64,000 bases of DNA from Geminicoccus harenae (GCF_019800005.1 NZ_JABGCL010000010.1:124001-188000); one strand, 5' to 3'. Numbered from the stretch's first letter, positions 36,248 to 45,810 are shown. Made by a program: numbers and translations. Notes: generated by a model not told the origin, from the letters alone.

Positions 36248-37122
36248 CCGGGCTGCGGGGCCACGTCGACCTCGACCTCCACCGTATGGGCGCCGCCGCC
36301 GAAGATGACCCCGTTCACCGGGCTGACATCGGTGAAGTCGCGGCCGAACGCCACCGTCACGTGCTCCTCGCCCGGGATCACGTCGTTGGTGGGGTCGAGG
36401 TCGACCCAGCCGAACGGCGGCGCCCAGACCTGGACCCAGGCATGGGACGCATCCGCGCCGACCAGGCGCGGCTTGCCGGGCGGTGGGCGGGTCAGGAGGT
36501 AGCCGCTGACATAGCGGGCCGGCACGCCATGGGCGCGCAGGGCCGCCAGCATCAGGTGGGCGAAGTCCTGGCAGACCCCGCGCCGCAGCGCGAAGCACTC
36601 CGCGACCGAGGTGCCGACCGCGGTGGCACTGGAATCGTAGGCGAAGTCCCGGTTGATCCGGTGGCCGAGCTCGATCGCGGCGGCCAGCACCGGCCGCTCC
36701 GGCGCCAGCATTGGGGCCGACCAGGCATGCAGCTCGTCCGGGCAGCGCACCGCCGGCGACTCGAAGCGGAACTGCCGCACGTCCAGCGCATCGGCCAGGT
36801 CGGGCAGGGCTTCTTGCCCGCCGAGCGAGCCCACCGGCAGGCTGCGCTCCGGGTCGAGCCCCTGCCTGGCCCAGACCTCGACCTCGCTGCGCGCCAGCAC
36901 GGTGAAGCTGTCGTGCTCCTGTTCCAGCGTCACCACGCTCATGGCGTTGCCGAAGAAGTCGAGCGTGTCGCGCATCACCGTGGGAACGGGCCGGATCTCC
37001 AGATGGAAGCGGCGCACGTCCTGGCGGTAGGTCAGGCGCGGCGAGAGGTGCAGGACATGGTGGGCGATCGAGACCGGCAGGCCGTATCGGTAGATCGTGC
37101 GGTGGCTGACCTGGAGGATCAT
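36208..37122 (-). CDS. Transglutaminase-like cysteine peptidase (bacterial N-terminal plus core)
   Basis: 304 residues. The N-terminal bacterial transglutaminase domain (about 1-85; LQVSHRTIYRYGLPVSIAHHVLHLSPR) precedes the papain-like core. The catalytic triad is visible: Cys in LRRGVCQDFAHLML, His in DASHAWVQVW and Asp in WVDLDPTND. It is the last gene of the minus-strand ATP-grasp/Alpha-E operon and overlaps its upstream neighbour by 4 bases (37119-37122). In this context it is expected to cleave or transfer an amide/peptide bond made by the ATP-grasp partner. The family and triad are firm; the substrate is unknown. Confidence 0.9.
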   Translation of the reverse strand: MILQVSHRTIYRYGLPVSIAHHVLHLSPRLTYRQDVRRFHLEIRPVPTVMRDTLDFFGNAMSVVTLEQEHDSFTVLARSEVEVWARQGLDPERSLPVGSLGGQEALPDLADALDVRQFRFESPAVRCPDELHAWSAPMLAPERPVLAAAIELGHRINRDFAYDSSATAVGTSVAECFALRRGVCQDFAHLMLAALRAHGVPARYVSGYLLTRPPPGKPRLVGADASHAWVQVWAPPFGWVDLDPTNDVIPGEEHVTVAFGRDFTDVSPVNGVIFGGGAHTVEVEVDVAPQPGQPTTASASISTS

Positions 37123-39734
37123 GGCACCCGGCTCCGGCTGCGCGCGGAGGTGGTGACGATCCGCTCAGTATGGGCGAAGTAGGCCCGCCCTATCAGGTCG
37201 GACAGGCCGGGCAGGCCGTGCTCCAGCTCCTCCAGGAGCCGGTCCAGCCCCGGCAGCGGCTGCTCGCCCTTCGCCAGCGCCTCGATCTCGGTGATCTGCA
37301 CGAGGCTCGCCATGCGCAGGGCCAGGCGCCGGTCCGGCCCGCGATGGGCCGCCTCCTCGGCATGGGGCAGGCGCTCGACATGGTCGGCGACCCGGTGGAG
37401 CTGCCACGCGACCGAGCGGGGGTTGGTCTCGTCCAGCAGCAGGAGGTCCAGCACCGGCAGGAGCAGCGGGCGGGTCAGGTAGCGCGAGCGATAGGTCATC
37501 GAGCTGTCGCCCAGCTCGAGCAGGAGGGGCAGGATGCCGTCGGCGCCGATCGCGTCGTTGCCCACCACCAGGCCGCGCAGCAGGTCGACCAGATTGGACG
37601 CCCGCTCGATGCGCCGGCCCATCTCGATGAACCGCCAGGCATAGTTGCGGGTCATGTTCTCCGCCTCGGTGCCGGCGAACGCGGTGAGCTGGCGCAGGCC
37701 GACATCGAGCAGCTCCGCAGTCTGCCACCCGATCAGCCGTGCGGGGCGGGTGCGCCAGGCGGGGTCGCCATGCAGTGCTGCAAGGAGCCGCCAGGCGTCG
37801 TGGCTGATCTGGTCGCGCACCAGCGTCGCGGTGCGTTGGACCTCACCCAGCGTCTGCCGCAGCCCGTGCAGGCGTGCTTGGTCGAAGATCAGGGCAGCCA
37901 GCGCCGCGTCGATCCCCTCATCGCCCGGCACCACCGGGGCATCGAAGCGCGGTACGCGGCCGCGCTGGTCCTGGAGGTGGAGGAGCCGGCCCAGCACGGC
38001 CGGGCTCACGCCCCGCTTCGTGTCATCGATGCGGTGGGCCAGAACGGCGCGCAGCACGCGGATCAGCGATTCCGACCGCTCGGCATAGCGGCCGAGCCAG
38101 AACAGATTGTCGGCAGTGCGGCTCAGGAGGTCGCGGCCGCTCCGGCGCAGATGGACGACGCTCAGGCTGGGCTGCAGGATGCTGCCCTGGACGACCTCCG
38201 CCTGGTCGGTGAGCACCCACAGGTCGCCGGCGCCATGACCGTTCGGCAGGCCGACCGTCTCGCTGGCCCCGGCATAGCGCAGCAGCGCGCCCGGCATCAC
38301 CCGCCAGTCGCCGTCGGCGCCGAGGCTGGCATAGACGCGCAGGGCACCATGGGCCGGCCGCACCAGCGTCTTGCCGTCCTGCGTGACGAAGGCCGGGAAG
38401 GTGGCGAGCGGCACCGGTGCCAGGGCCATGTAGCGGTAGCCGTGACGCTCCAGCCGGTGGCGCAACTCCTGCGCCTGCCGAGGCTGGAGCCGGGAAGGGT
38501 CGATGGTCGTCGCCGCCTCGCCCGGATCGTTGCGCGCCGTGGCGAGCTCGACCCGCCAGCGCTCCGGCTCGGCGAACAGCTTGGCGCGGGCGGCAGGATC
38601 GCCCAGCCAGAGTGCCGGCGCATCCGGGATCAGCGGCTCGTCGCCCGTGAGATGGCGGGTGAGTGCCGCCATGAACGGGGCCAGCACCCGGTTCTGCACC
38701 ACCCCGGTGCCGGGCAGGTTGCGCAACTGCACGCCGCCTGCCTGGATCACCCGGACGAGGCCGGCTACGCCCAGGCCCTGGGTGCCCGGCACTTCCAGGG
38801 GGTCGCAGGCGAACCCGTCGATCTGGCGCAGCACCAGGTCGACCCGCTGCAGCCCGTCCAGCGTCTTGAGGTAGAGCCGCTCGTCGCGCACCGTCAGGTC
38901 GGCGGTCTGGGCCAGGGTGTAGCCCAGGTAGCGGGCGAGATAGGCATGGCCGAAATAGGCGGGATGGTCAGGCTCCGGCGCCAGCATCACGATCCGCCCG
39001 TCCTCCCGGCCGGCGGCCGCGACCAGGTCGTCGCGCAGGCCCTGGAAGTAGCCGACCAGGCGCTGGGTCTCGCAGCGGCGGAACAGGTCGGTGAAGCCAT
39101 GGGTCATGGCCAGCCGGTTGGCCAGGGCGTAGCCCATGCCGGAGGGCGCCTCGGTCTGGTCGGCCAGCACGACCCAGTTGCCATCGGCATCGCGGGCCAG
39201 ATCCACCGCATAGCTGGTCAGCGGCCGCTCCGGCATGGCCGGGTGGCCGGCCACTGCATGGATGAAGCGCTCCCCGCCCAGGATCAGGTCGGCCGGGATG
39301 CGGCCCTGGCGCATCAGGTCCCGCGGGCCATAGAGATCGGACAGGATCCGCGCCACCACCCGGGCGCGCTGGCACACCGCCGCCTCGATGCGGTGCCACT
39401 CGCTCTCGGCCAGCAGCAGGGGCAATGTGTGCAGCCGCCAGGCGAAGGCACGGTCGTCCGGGTCGGCATAGACGTTGAAGGCGGCACCGTCCTCGCGCAC
39501 CAGCCGCACCGCACTGGCCCTGGCCGCCTCGAGCTCGCCCGGTCGCATGGCGCCGAGCTGGCTGGCCAGGCACTGCCAAGCCGGCCTGACCCGGCCCCCG
39601 GCATCCATGAACTCGTCGAACGTGCCGGGCCTGGGCGCATAGCCGTCGAACAGCCGACCATGGCCGGTACCCTCGGCCGCAGGCGGCAGGGTGGCGGCGA
39701 TCAATTCCATTGCTGGCTCTTGCTCTGCGCTCAC
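37119..39734 (-). CDS. Circularly permuted ATP-grasp protein fused to Alpha-E domain
   Basis: 871 residues. The N-terminal part (about 20-500) is a circularly permuted ATP-grasp of type 2 (GRIPADLILGGERFIHAVAG, NWVVLADQTEAPSGMGYALANRL, LRQIDGFACDPLEVPG). The C-terminal part (about 530-860) is an Alpha-E domain (LLSRTADNLFWLGRYAERSESLIRVLRAV). In many genomes these are two genes; here they are fused. The family is predicted to ligate amino acids to a carrier or peptide, based on genomic-context studies of ATP-grasp amidoligases. Start is GTG 39734 or ATG 39710. It sits between the GNAT and transglutaminase genes, overlapping the latter by 4 bases. Confidence 0.88.
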   Translation of the reverse strand: MSAEQEPAMELIAATLPPAAEGTGHGRLFDGYAPRPGTFDEFMDAGGRVRPAWQCLASQLGAMRPGELEAARASAVRLVREDGAAFNVYADPDDRAFAWRLHTLPLLLAESEWHRIEAAVCQRARVVARILSDLYGPRDLMRQGRIPADLILGGERFIHAVAGHPAMPERPLTSYAVDLARDADGNWVVLADQTEAPSGMGYALANRLAMTHGFTDLFRRCETQRLVGYFQGLRDDLVAAAGREDGRIVMLAPEPDHPAYFGHAYLARYLGYTLAQTADLTVRDERLYLKTLDGLQRVDLVLRQIDGFACDPLEVPGTQGLGVAGLVRVIQAGGVQLRNLPGTGVVQNRVLAPFMAALTRHLTGDEPLIPDAPALWLGDPAARAKLFAEPERWRVELATARNDPGEAATTIDPSRLQPRQAQELRHRLERHGYRYMALAPVPLATFPAFVTQDGKTLVRPAHGALRVYASLGADGDWRVMPGALLRYAGASETVGLPNGHGAGDLWVLTDQAEVVQGSILQPSLSVVHLRRSGRDLLSRTADNLFWLGRYAERSESLIRVLRAVLAHRIDDTKRGVSPAVLGRLLHLQDQRGRVPRFDAPVVPGDEGIDAALAALIFDQARLHGLRQTLGEVQRTATLVRDQISHDAWRLLAALHGDPAWRTRPARLIGWQTAELLDVGLRQLTAFAGTEAENMTRNYAWRFIEMGRRIERASNLVDLLRGLVVGNDAIGADGILPLLLELGDSSMTYRSRYLTRPLLLPVLDLLLLDETNPRSVAWQLHRVADHVERLPHAEEAAHRGPDRRLALRMASLVQITEIEALAKGEQPLPGLDRLLEELEHGLPGLSDLIGRAYFAHTERIVTTSARSRSRVP

Positions 39735-39803
39735 GCGGGAACCACCGTCGCCCCCTGGACGTTACTAACGCTGGACCTGCAGTCCGGAAGGCCCAGCCTA
39801 GTG

Positions 39804-40328
39804 TCAGTCGGGCCCGGTGTCTGCCCCGCTGCCCAGCGGCTTCTGCATGATCACCACGTCCAGCCAGCGGCCGAACTTCCAGCCTACCGCAGCCATGGTG
39901 CCGACCATCTCGAACCCGAGGGCGCGATGGACCCTGATCGAGCCGGCATTGGCGGAATCGCCGATCACCGCCAGCGCCTGCCGCAGGCCGGCCGTCTCGC
40001 ATTGCCGGAGGAGCTCCGCCAGCAGCGCCCGGCCGACCCCGCTGCCCTGGCAGTCCGGCGCGACATAGATCGAGGTCTCGGCCGCATAGCGGTAGGCCGG
40101 ACGCGGCCGGAACCAGTTGGCATAGGCATAGCCCAGCACGGTTCCCGCCGCGTCGACCGCCACCAGCCAGGGCATGCCACGGCCGGTCACCTCGGCGTGG
40201 CGGCGGCGGATCTCGTCGAGACCGGGCGCCTCCAGCTCGAAGCTGCCGGTGCCGGTCTCGACCCAATGGGCATAGATCGCCTGGCAGGCCGCCAGGTCCT
40301 GCTCGCGGGTTTGCCGGATGGTGGCCAT
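39804..40328 (-). CDS. GNAT N-acetyltransferase (phosphinothricin acetyltransferase-like)
   Basis: 174 residues. The typical pattern of the PAT/YncA branch is present: IRQTREQDLAACQAIYAHWVETGTGSFELE at the start, YRYAAETSIYVAPDCQGSGVGRALLAELL as the acetyl-CoA loop (Q-x-x-G-x-G/A), and HRALGFEMVGTMAAVGWKFGRWLDVVIMQKPL at the end. It should N-acetylate a small amine such as an amino acid or its analogue. It starts ten bases after the DUF2126/transglutaminase gene and lies 69 bases before the ATP-grasp gene, so it appears to be part of that operon. A role in capping the operon's product is possible. Confidence 0.9.
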   Translation of the reverse strand: MATIRQTREQDLAACQAIYAHWVETGTGSFELEAPGLDEIRRRHAEVTGRGMPWLVAVDAAGTVLGYAYANWFRPRPAYRYAAETSIYVAPDCQGSGVGRALLAELLRQCETAGLRQALAVIGDSANAGSIRVHRALGFEMVGTMAAVGWKFGRWLDVVIMQKPLGSGADTGPD

Positions 40329-40338
40329 GAACCCTTCC

Positions 40339-43300
40339 TCAGTGGCGGCGCAGGTCGAGGGTGAGCGGGAACTCCGGGTCGGGCGACGGCGGCCCCGGCC
40401 GGAACGGGCCCTGGCTGTGCCCGGTCCGCTCGAAGCGGGCGAGCCGGCGCGCCTCGGCCTCGTAGGAATTGATCGGGAAGGTCTCGTAGTTGCGCCCGCC
40501 CGGATGGGCGACATGATAGGTGCAGCCGCCCAGCGACCTGCCGGCCCACTGGTCGTAGAGGTCGAACACCAGCGGCGCGTGCACGCCGATCGTGGGGTGG
40601 AGGCTGGCGGCCGGCTGCCAGGCCCGGAAGCGCACGCCGGCCACCTGCTCGCCATGCGTGCCGGTGGGTGCCAGCGGCAGGGCGATCCGGTTGCAGGTGA
40701 CCAGGTGCCGGCCGGGCGTGATGCCCTGGACGCGGACCTGCAGGCGCTCCAGCGAGCTGTCGACATAGCGCACCGTGCCGCCGACCGCCCCTTCCTCGCC
40801 CATGACGTGCCAGGGCTCCAGCGCCTGACGCAGCTCGAACTGCACGCCCTCGAACTCGGCCTCGCCGCAGACCGGGAAGCGGAACTCCAGATGCGGCGCG
40901 AACCACTCGTCCTTCAGGTCGAAGCCGTGCTGGCGCAAATCGCGCAGGACGTCGGTAAAGTCCTGCCACAGGAAGGCCGGCAGCATGAACCGGTCGTGCA
41001 GCGAGGTGCCGAAGCGCACCAGCCGGCCCTGCCAGGGCTTTTCCCAGAACCGGCAGATCAGGGCGCGCAGGAGGAGTTGCTGGGCCAGGCTCATGTGGGG
41101 ATGCGGCGGCATCTCGAAGGCCCGGAACTCCACCAGGCCCAGCCGGCCGGTCGGCCCGTCCGGCGAATAGAGCTTGTCGATGCAGATCTCGGCCCGATGG
41201 GTGTTGCCGGTGACGTCGATCAGCAGGTTGCGGAAGATCCGGTCCACCAGCCAGGGCGGCACCTCCCCCTGGCCGGGCAGGGGAACCTGGGCGAGGGCGA
41301 TCTCCATCTCGTAGAGCTGGTCGTTGCGCGCCTCGTCGATGCGCGGCGCCTGGCTGGTCGGGCCGATGAACAGGCCGCTGAACAGGAAGGACAGGGAAGG
41401 ATGGTTCTGCCAGCAGCCGATCAGGCTGGCGAGCAGGTCCGGCCGGCGCAGGAATGGGCTGTCGGAGGGCGTGGCGCCGCCCACCACGATGTGGTTGCCG
41501 CCGCCCGTCCCGGTATGGCGGCCGTCGATCATGAACTTGTCGGTACCGAGCCGGCTCTGGTGGGCCTCCTCGTAGACGCCCTCGGTGATCGCCACCGCCT
41601 CCGGCCAGGATGCGGCCGGGTGGACGTTCACCTCGATCACGCCCGGGTCCGGCGTCACCTTGAGCACGCCGATCCTGGGGTCGTCCGCCGGCGTATAGCC
41701 TTCCATCACGATCGGCTGGCCGATCTCCCGGGCAGTCGCCTCCAGGGCCGCCACCAGTTCGACATATTCCACCGCGGAAGGGGTGGGCGGCATGAAGACG
41801 TGCAGCGTGCCTCCGCGCGGCTCGACGGCGAGCGCGGTGCGCACCGGCTGACGGGTGGCAGCCACCGGCCGCTCCGAGGCCGGCCGGCGCTCCTGCATCC
41901 GGGGGTCGGCGGCTGGCAGCGCGGCATGGGCGGCGAACGGGTCGGCCGGGATGTAGTAGGGATAGTCGGCCTCGGGGAGCCAGGGCAGCGACTGGAGCGG
42001 CAGGCGCAGGCCCAGCGGCGAATCGCCCGGGATCAGGAACATCCGGTCCCGGCGCAGCGACCAGCGCTCGCTGGCCCAGCGGCCGAAATGGCGGCTGTTC
42101 CAGGGCTGGAGCGGCAGGACGTAGCCCACCGGCGTGTCGAGCCCGCGGTCGAACACCCGGGCCATCCGCGCCCGCTCCTCCGGATCCTTCAGCCTGCTGT
42201 CGAGCACGTCGACATTGGGCGGGAGCTGCGCCTCCTTCAGGAGATGGACAGCCGGATCCTCGTAGGCCGCAAGCGCATAGTCCTCCTCCAGCCCCAGCTT
42301 CGCGCATAAGCGGTGGATGAACCGCTTGGCATCGGCAGCACCGGCACTGCCCTCCGTCCCGGCCTCGGCGATCAGCTCCGGGTCGTGCCAGAGCAGTTCG
42401 CCGTCCTTGCGCCAGTAGAGGCTGAGCGCCCAGCGCGGCAACTGCTCGCCCGGGTACCACTTGCCCTGGCCGAAATGGAGCAGCCCGCCCGGGGCGAACC
42501 GGTCGCGCAGCCGGCGGATCAGGTTCTCGGCCAGGCGCCGCTTGATGGGGCCGACGGCCGCCGTGTTCCACTCCGCACCTTCCATGTCGTCGATCGACAC
42601 GAAGGTCGGCTCTCCGCCGGTGGTGAGCCGGACGTCGCCCTTGGCGAGGCGCCGGTCGACCTCGTGGCCCTCGGCCAAAATCGCCTGCCACTGCTCGTCC
42701 GTGTAGGGCCTGGTGACCCGCGGCGTCTCGCGGATCCGGGTCACCTTCATCTCGAAGCCGAAATCGACCTCGGCCGGCTCGACGCCGCCGCTGATGGGTG
42801 CTGCGCTCTGCGGCGCGGCGGTGGCGGCCAGCGGGATGTGGCCCTCGCCGGCCAAGAGGCCGGAGGTCGGGTCCAGGCCGATCCAGCCAGCACCCGGGAT
42901 GAACACCTCGCACCAGGCATGGAGGTCGGTGAAGTCCACCTCCGTGCCCGACGGTCCTTCCAGCGGCTTCACGTCGGGGGTGAGCTGGATCAGGTAGCCG
43001 GACACGAAGCGGGCGGCGATGCCGAGCTGCCGCATGATCTGGACCAGCAGCCAGGCGCTGTCGCGGCAGGAGCCGCTGCACTTGCCCAGTGTTTCCTCGG
43101 TGGTCTGGATGCCGGGCTCCATGCGGACCACGTAGCCGATCGCCTGCTGCAGCCGCCGGTTCAGGTCGACGATGAAGTCGACCGTGTTGGTCATCTCGCG
43201 CGAAATCCCGGCGAGGAAGGCGGAGAGCAGCGGCCCCGGCGCCTCCACCTCGAGATAGGGCAGGAGTTCCTTCTTCAGGTCGTTGGCATAAGCGAACGGC

Positions 43301-43605
43301 CACTGCGCGGCCGTGTCCTCGACGAAGAACTCGAACGGGTTGAACACGGCCATCTCGGCGACGAGGTCGACCTCGACGACGAAGTGGTCGGTCTTCTCGG
43401 GGAAGACGAAGCGCGCCTGCCAGTTGCCGAACGGGTCCTGCTGCCAGTTGATGAAGTGTTCCTCGGGCTGGACCTTCAGTGAGTAGCTCAGGATGCGGCC
43501 GCGCGTGTGCGGGGCCGGCCGCAGGCGCACGATCTGCGGCCCCAGTACGACGCGCCGAGCATAGCGGTAGCTGGTCCGATGGTGCAGGGCGACGTGGATC
43601 GCCAT
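40339..43605 (-). CDS. Transglutaminase-like domain fused to DUF2126
   Basis: A 1,088-residue protein. The N-terminal section (about 1-290) is a bacterial transglutaminase: HVALHHRTSYRYARRVVLGPQIVRLRP, Cys in CSGSCRDSAWLLV, His in FTDLHAWCEVFIPG and Asp in WIGLDPTSG. The rest is DUF2126 (HRLAKGDVRLTTGGEPTFVSIDDMEG onward), which resembles a degenerate glutamine-synthetase/amidoligase-related fold in published context analyses. ATG 43605 is chosen because homology to the transglutaminase N-terminus begins at the next residues; an in-frame upstream ATG at 43854 adds low-quality sequence. It is the first gene of the four-gene minus-strand operon. Confidence 0.88.
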   Translation of the reverse strand: MAIHVALHHRTSYRYARRVVLGPQIVRLRPAPHTRGRILSYSLKVQPEEHFINWQQDPFGNWQARFVFPEKTDHFVVEVDLVAEMAVFNPFEFFVEDTAAQWPFAYANDLKKELLPYLEVEAPGPLLSAFLAGISREMTNTVDFIVDLNRRLQQAIGYVVRMEPGIQTTEETLGKCSGSCRDSAWLLVQIMRQLGIAARFVSGYLIQLTPDVKPLEGPSGTEVDFTDLHAWCEVFIPGAGWIGLDPTSGLLAGEGHIPLAATAAPQSAAPISGGVEPAEVDFGFEMKVTRIRETPRVTRPYTDEQWQAILAEGHEVDRRLAKGDVRLTTGGEPTFVSIDDMEGAEWNTAAVGPIKRRLAENLIRRLRDRFAPGGLLHFGQGKWYPGEQLPRWALSLYWRKDGELLWHDPELIAEAGTEGSAGAADAKRFIHRLCAKLGLEEDYALAAYEDPAVHLLKEAQLPPNVDVLDSRLKDPEERARMARVFDRGLDTPVGYVLPLQPWNSRHFGRWASERWSLRRDRMFLIPGDSPLGLRLPLQSLPWLPEADYPYYIPADPFAAHAALPAADPRMQERRPASERPVAATRQPVRTALAVEPRGGTLHVFMPPTPSAVEYVELVAALEATAREIGQPIVMEGYTPADDPRIGVLKVTPDPGVIEVNVHPAASWPEAVAITEGVYEEAHQSRLGTDKFMIDGRHTGTGGGNHIVVGGATPSDSPFLRRPDLLASLIGCWQNHPSLSFLFSGLFIGPTSQAPRIDEARNDQLYEMEIALAQVPLPGQGEVPPWLVDRIFRNLLIDVTGNTHRAEICIDKLYSPDGPTGRLGLVEFRAFEMPPHPHMSLAQQLLLRALICRFWEKPWQGRLVRFGTSLHDRFMLPAFLWQDFTDVLRDLRQHGFDLKDEWFAPHLEFRFPVCGEAEFEGVQFELRQALEPWHVMGEEGAVGGTVRYVDSSLERLQVRVQGITPGRHLVTCNRIALPLAPTGTHGEQVAGVRFRAWQPAASLHPTIGVHAPLVFDLYDQWAGRSLGGCTYHVAHPGGRNYETFPINSYEAEARRLARFERTGHSQGPFRPGPPSPDPEFPLTLDLRRH

Positions 43606-43901
43606 GGTGAAGCCTTTCCCAAGGATCGACCTGCCCGACAGCAAGCCGCGTGCCGCCGCACCATGGCGGCAGCCAGAAGCGTCCGGAAGAGGCGCATTGC
43701 CTGTGTTCGGGGCAGCCGGACGGCGTGCTGCCGGCGGAACGTGCAACAGCACCGCCGCGGCAGGAACAGCCCTGCTTCCCCAGAAAGAGTCGCCGCCGCG
43801 ACGGAAGGCCGGAACGTCGGCGGCTTGTGTAGTTTTATGGAAGGCACTGCGCACCTAGCGCACGTCGAACCACCAGAACCACGCACCGGGATTGGGCTGT
43901 C

Positions 43902-44162
43902 ATGGGCATCATCTGGACCATCATCATCGGCTTCGTCGCCGGACTCATCGCCAAGTGGATCATGCCGGGCGACAAGGAGCCGAGCGGCTTCATCCTCACG
44001 ACGATCCTGGGCATCGTCGGTGCCTTCGTCGCCACCTATCTCGGCCAGGCGATCGGCTGGTACCGGGCCGGCGAAGGGGCGGGCTTCATCGGTGCGATCG
44101 TCGGCGCCATCATCGTCCTGGCCATCTACGGCATGATCGCAGGCCGGCGCTCGCGGGTCTGA
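43902..44162 (+). CDS. GlsB/YeaQ/YmgE-family stress membrane protein
   Basis: 86 residues with three membrane helices and conserved motifs GFVAGLIAKWIMPGDKEPSGFILTTILGIVGAFVATYLG and GAIVGAIIVLAIYG. Formerly called transglycosylase-associated proteins; the function is unknown but the family is commonly induced by stress or stationary phase. It is divergent from the DUF2126 operon with a 296-base gap and followed by a strong hairpin terminator. Confidence 0.92.
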   Translation: MGIIWTIIIGFVAGLIAKWIMPGDKEPSGFILTTILGIVGAFVATYLGQAIGWYRAGEGAGFIGAIVGAIIVLAIYGMIAGRRSRV

Positions 44163-44170
44163 CCGCCGCT

Positions 44171-44202
44171 CGCCCGCCCGGCTGCGGCTCCGGGCGGGCG
44201 AC
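44171..44202. terminator. Hairpin terminator after the GlsB-family gene
   Basis: TCGCCCGCCCGG at 44171-44182 and its exact complement at 44191-44202, with an 8-base loop, start nine bases after the stop codon. It also lies downstream of the convergent small gene ending at 44263. The T-run is absent. Confidence 0.65.
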
Positions 44203-44262
44203 GGCACCATCACGCCGCCACCGGCCTGGCTTCCTGATGATCGCGGCTCGATCCGCCTGATC

Positions 44263-44514
44263 TCACCCCGGCTCGATCATGGGCCGCGAGCCGGCCCGCT
44301 CCTCGTCGATCATCGCCTTGAGCGGGCAGGAGCCTTCCGCACCGCGCCAGGCCAGATAGGCGCCGGCACCGAGTGCTGCCACGCTCAACAGCGGGTTCGG
44401 ACGCGGCCTGGCACCGGCGGCGGCCAGGACCAGCCCGCCCAGCAGATAGGCGCCCCGCTGCATCGGCGTGAGCTCGCCGTGTTTGTGCGCATGGCTCACC
44501 GGAAGATCGTCCAT
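44263..44514 (-). CDS. Small DUF2892-like membrane protein
   Basis: 83 residues from ATG 44514, which has AAGGAG upstream. A His-rich N-terminus (MDDLPVSHAHKHGELTPMQR) precedes two short hydrophobic segments (YLLGGLVLAAAGA; LLSVAALGAGAYLAW) and a GSCPLKAMIDEE tail, like the GxCPL signature of DUF2892/YgaP-type inner-membrane proteins. The function is unknown. It is divergent from the mannitol-dehydrogenase-family gene. Confidence 0.65.
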   Translation of the reverse strand: MDDLPVSHAHKHGELTPMQRGAYLLGGLVLAAAGARPRPNPLLSVAALGAGAYLAWRGAEGSCPLKAMIDEERAGSRPMIEPG

Positions 44515-44700
44515 CGCCTCACTCCTTCTGCGTTCGGCCGGTCGATGCCGGTCATGTCCCAGGCAAACGGGGTGTGAAACCGCCGGTTCCGGCATGGCTG
44601 CCCCGCCTTGTCGCGAGGCAGGGTCTGGCTGTGCCGCGCGATGGCCCCTAGGGTCCGGGCACCGGACATAGGGCCGAAGCCGAAGGGACGAGAGGAAGCC

Positions 44701-45810
44701 ATGCACCCTGCCATCCTGCAGTTCGGGACCGGACGGCTGCTCCAGGCCCATGCCGACCTGATGCTCGACGAGGCGCTGGCCGCCGGCAAGGCAGCCGGGC
44801 CGGTGGTGGCGGTCACCACCAGCGGCACGCCGGAAGCGGCCAAACGCGCGGCAGCCCTGGCCTACGGGGCCGGCTTCCCGGTCCATATCCGCGGCCTGGT
44901 GGATGGCGAGACGGTCGACCGGCAGGTGCAGGTGACCAGCGTCGTCAAGGCACTGGACGCGGTCACCCAGTGGGAGGAAGTGCGGGCCGACGCTGTGGAC
45001 CCGCAGGTGCGGGCTTGGCTCAGCAACACGGCCGACCGCGGCTACGAGCTGCATCCAGAGGACGATGGTGCCACGCCGGTGCCGCGCTCCTTTCCCGGCA
45101 AGCTGGTCCGGCTGCTCCAGGCGCGGCACGAGGCGGGCGGCGCGCCGCTGTCGATCTTCCCGCTGGAGCTGATCACCGACAACGGCAAGGCGCTGCGCGG
45201 CATCGTCACCGGGCTCGCCAGGGAGTGGGGGGCTTCGGCCGCTTTCCTGCGCTGGCTGGAGGGCGAGGTGGTGTTCGCCGACAGCCTGGTCGACCGGATC
45301 GTCAGCGAGCCGATCGAGCCGGTGGGTGCCGTGGCGGAGCCCTATGCGCTCTGGGCGATCCGCCAGGCACCCGGCCTATTCGTGCCGCTGGAACATCCCG
45401 ACGTGGTGGTGACCGAGGATCTGGAGCGCTATGCTCGGCTCAAGCTGTTCATCCTGAACCTCGGCCATACTTGGCTGGCCGAGCGCTGGCTGCTGGACCG
45501 GCGCGACCCGGACGAGATCGTGCTGCAGATCCTGCAGGACGCCGACATGGTGGCCAGCCTCGACCGGGTCTATGACGAGGAGGTGCTGCCGGTGTTCGTG
45601 GCCATGGGCTTGGGCGAGCAGGCCGTGGCCTACCGGCGGACGGTCATGGAGCGCTTCGCCAACCCGTTCCTGCGCCACCGCCTGGCCGACATCGCGCACA
45701 ATCACGCCGCCAAGAAGGAGCGGCGCTTCGGCGGCCTGATCGAGCTGTCGCGCCAGTACCTGCCGGACCACCCCACGCCGCTCCTGGACGGCGCCTTGGC
45801 GCGCGGCTGA
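44701..45810 (+). CDS. Mannitol dehydrogenase-family oxidoreductase (hexuronate/polyol type)
   Basis: 369 residues, slightly shorter than typical (about 380-490) members of the long-chain mannitol dehydrogenase family. The N-terminal Rossmann fold starts ILQFGTGRLLQAHADLMLDEAL; the central ELITDNGKALRGIV carries the usual Asn-Gly-Lys substrate region, and the catalytic Lys helix is seen as RLKLFILNLGHTWLAERW. Relatives reduce tagaturonate, fructuronate or ketoses with NAD(P)H. AGAGGAAG precedes the ATG. It appears monocistronic. If the inositol-like pathway proposed at 51.5-58.8 kb produces tagaturonate, this enzyme could act downstream, but that is speculative. Confidence 0.8.
   Translation: MHPAILQFGTGRLLQAHADLMLDEALAAGKAAGPVVAVTTSGTPEAAKRAAALAYGAGFPVHIRGLVDGETVDRQVQVTSVVKALDAVTQWEEVRADAVDPQVRAWLSNTADRGYELHPEDDGATPVPRSFPGKLVRLLQARHEAGGAPLSIFPLELITDNGKALRGIVTGLAREWGASAAFLRWLEGEVVFADSLVDRIVSEPIEPVGAVAEPYALWAIRQAPGLFVPLEHPDVVVTEDLERYARLKLFILNLGHTWLAERWLLDRRDPDEIVLQILQDADMVASLDRVYDEEVLPVFVAMGLGEQAVAYRRTVMERFANPFLRHRLADIAHNHAAKKERRFGGLIELSRQYLPDHPTPLLDGALARG

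Noticed and set aside
37170..40364. 1,064-residue plus-strand ORF opposite ATP-grasp/Alpha-E and GNAT genes
   Set aside because: Antisense shadow of three genes with clear domains; composition is that of a non-coding frame.
40187..43303. 1,038-residue minus-strand ORF in another frame of the DUF2126 gene
   Set aside because: It runs in the same direction but wrong frame to the transglutaminase-DUF2126 protein, is Arg/Ala/Gly/Pro-rich, and has no motifs.
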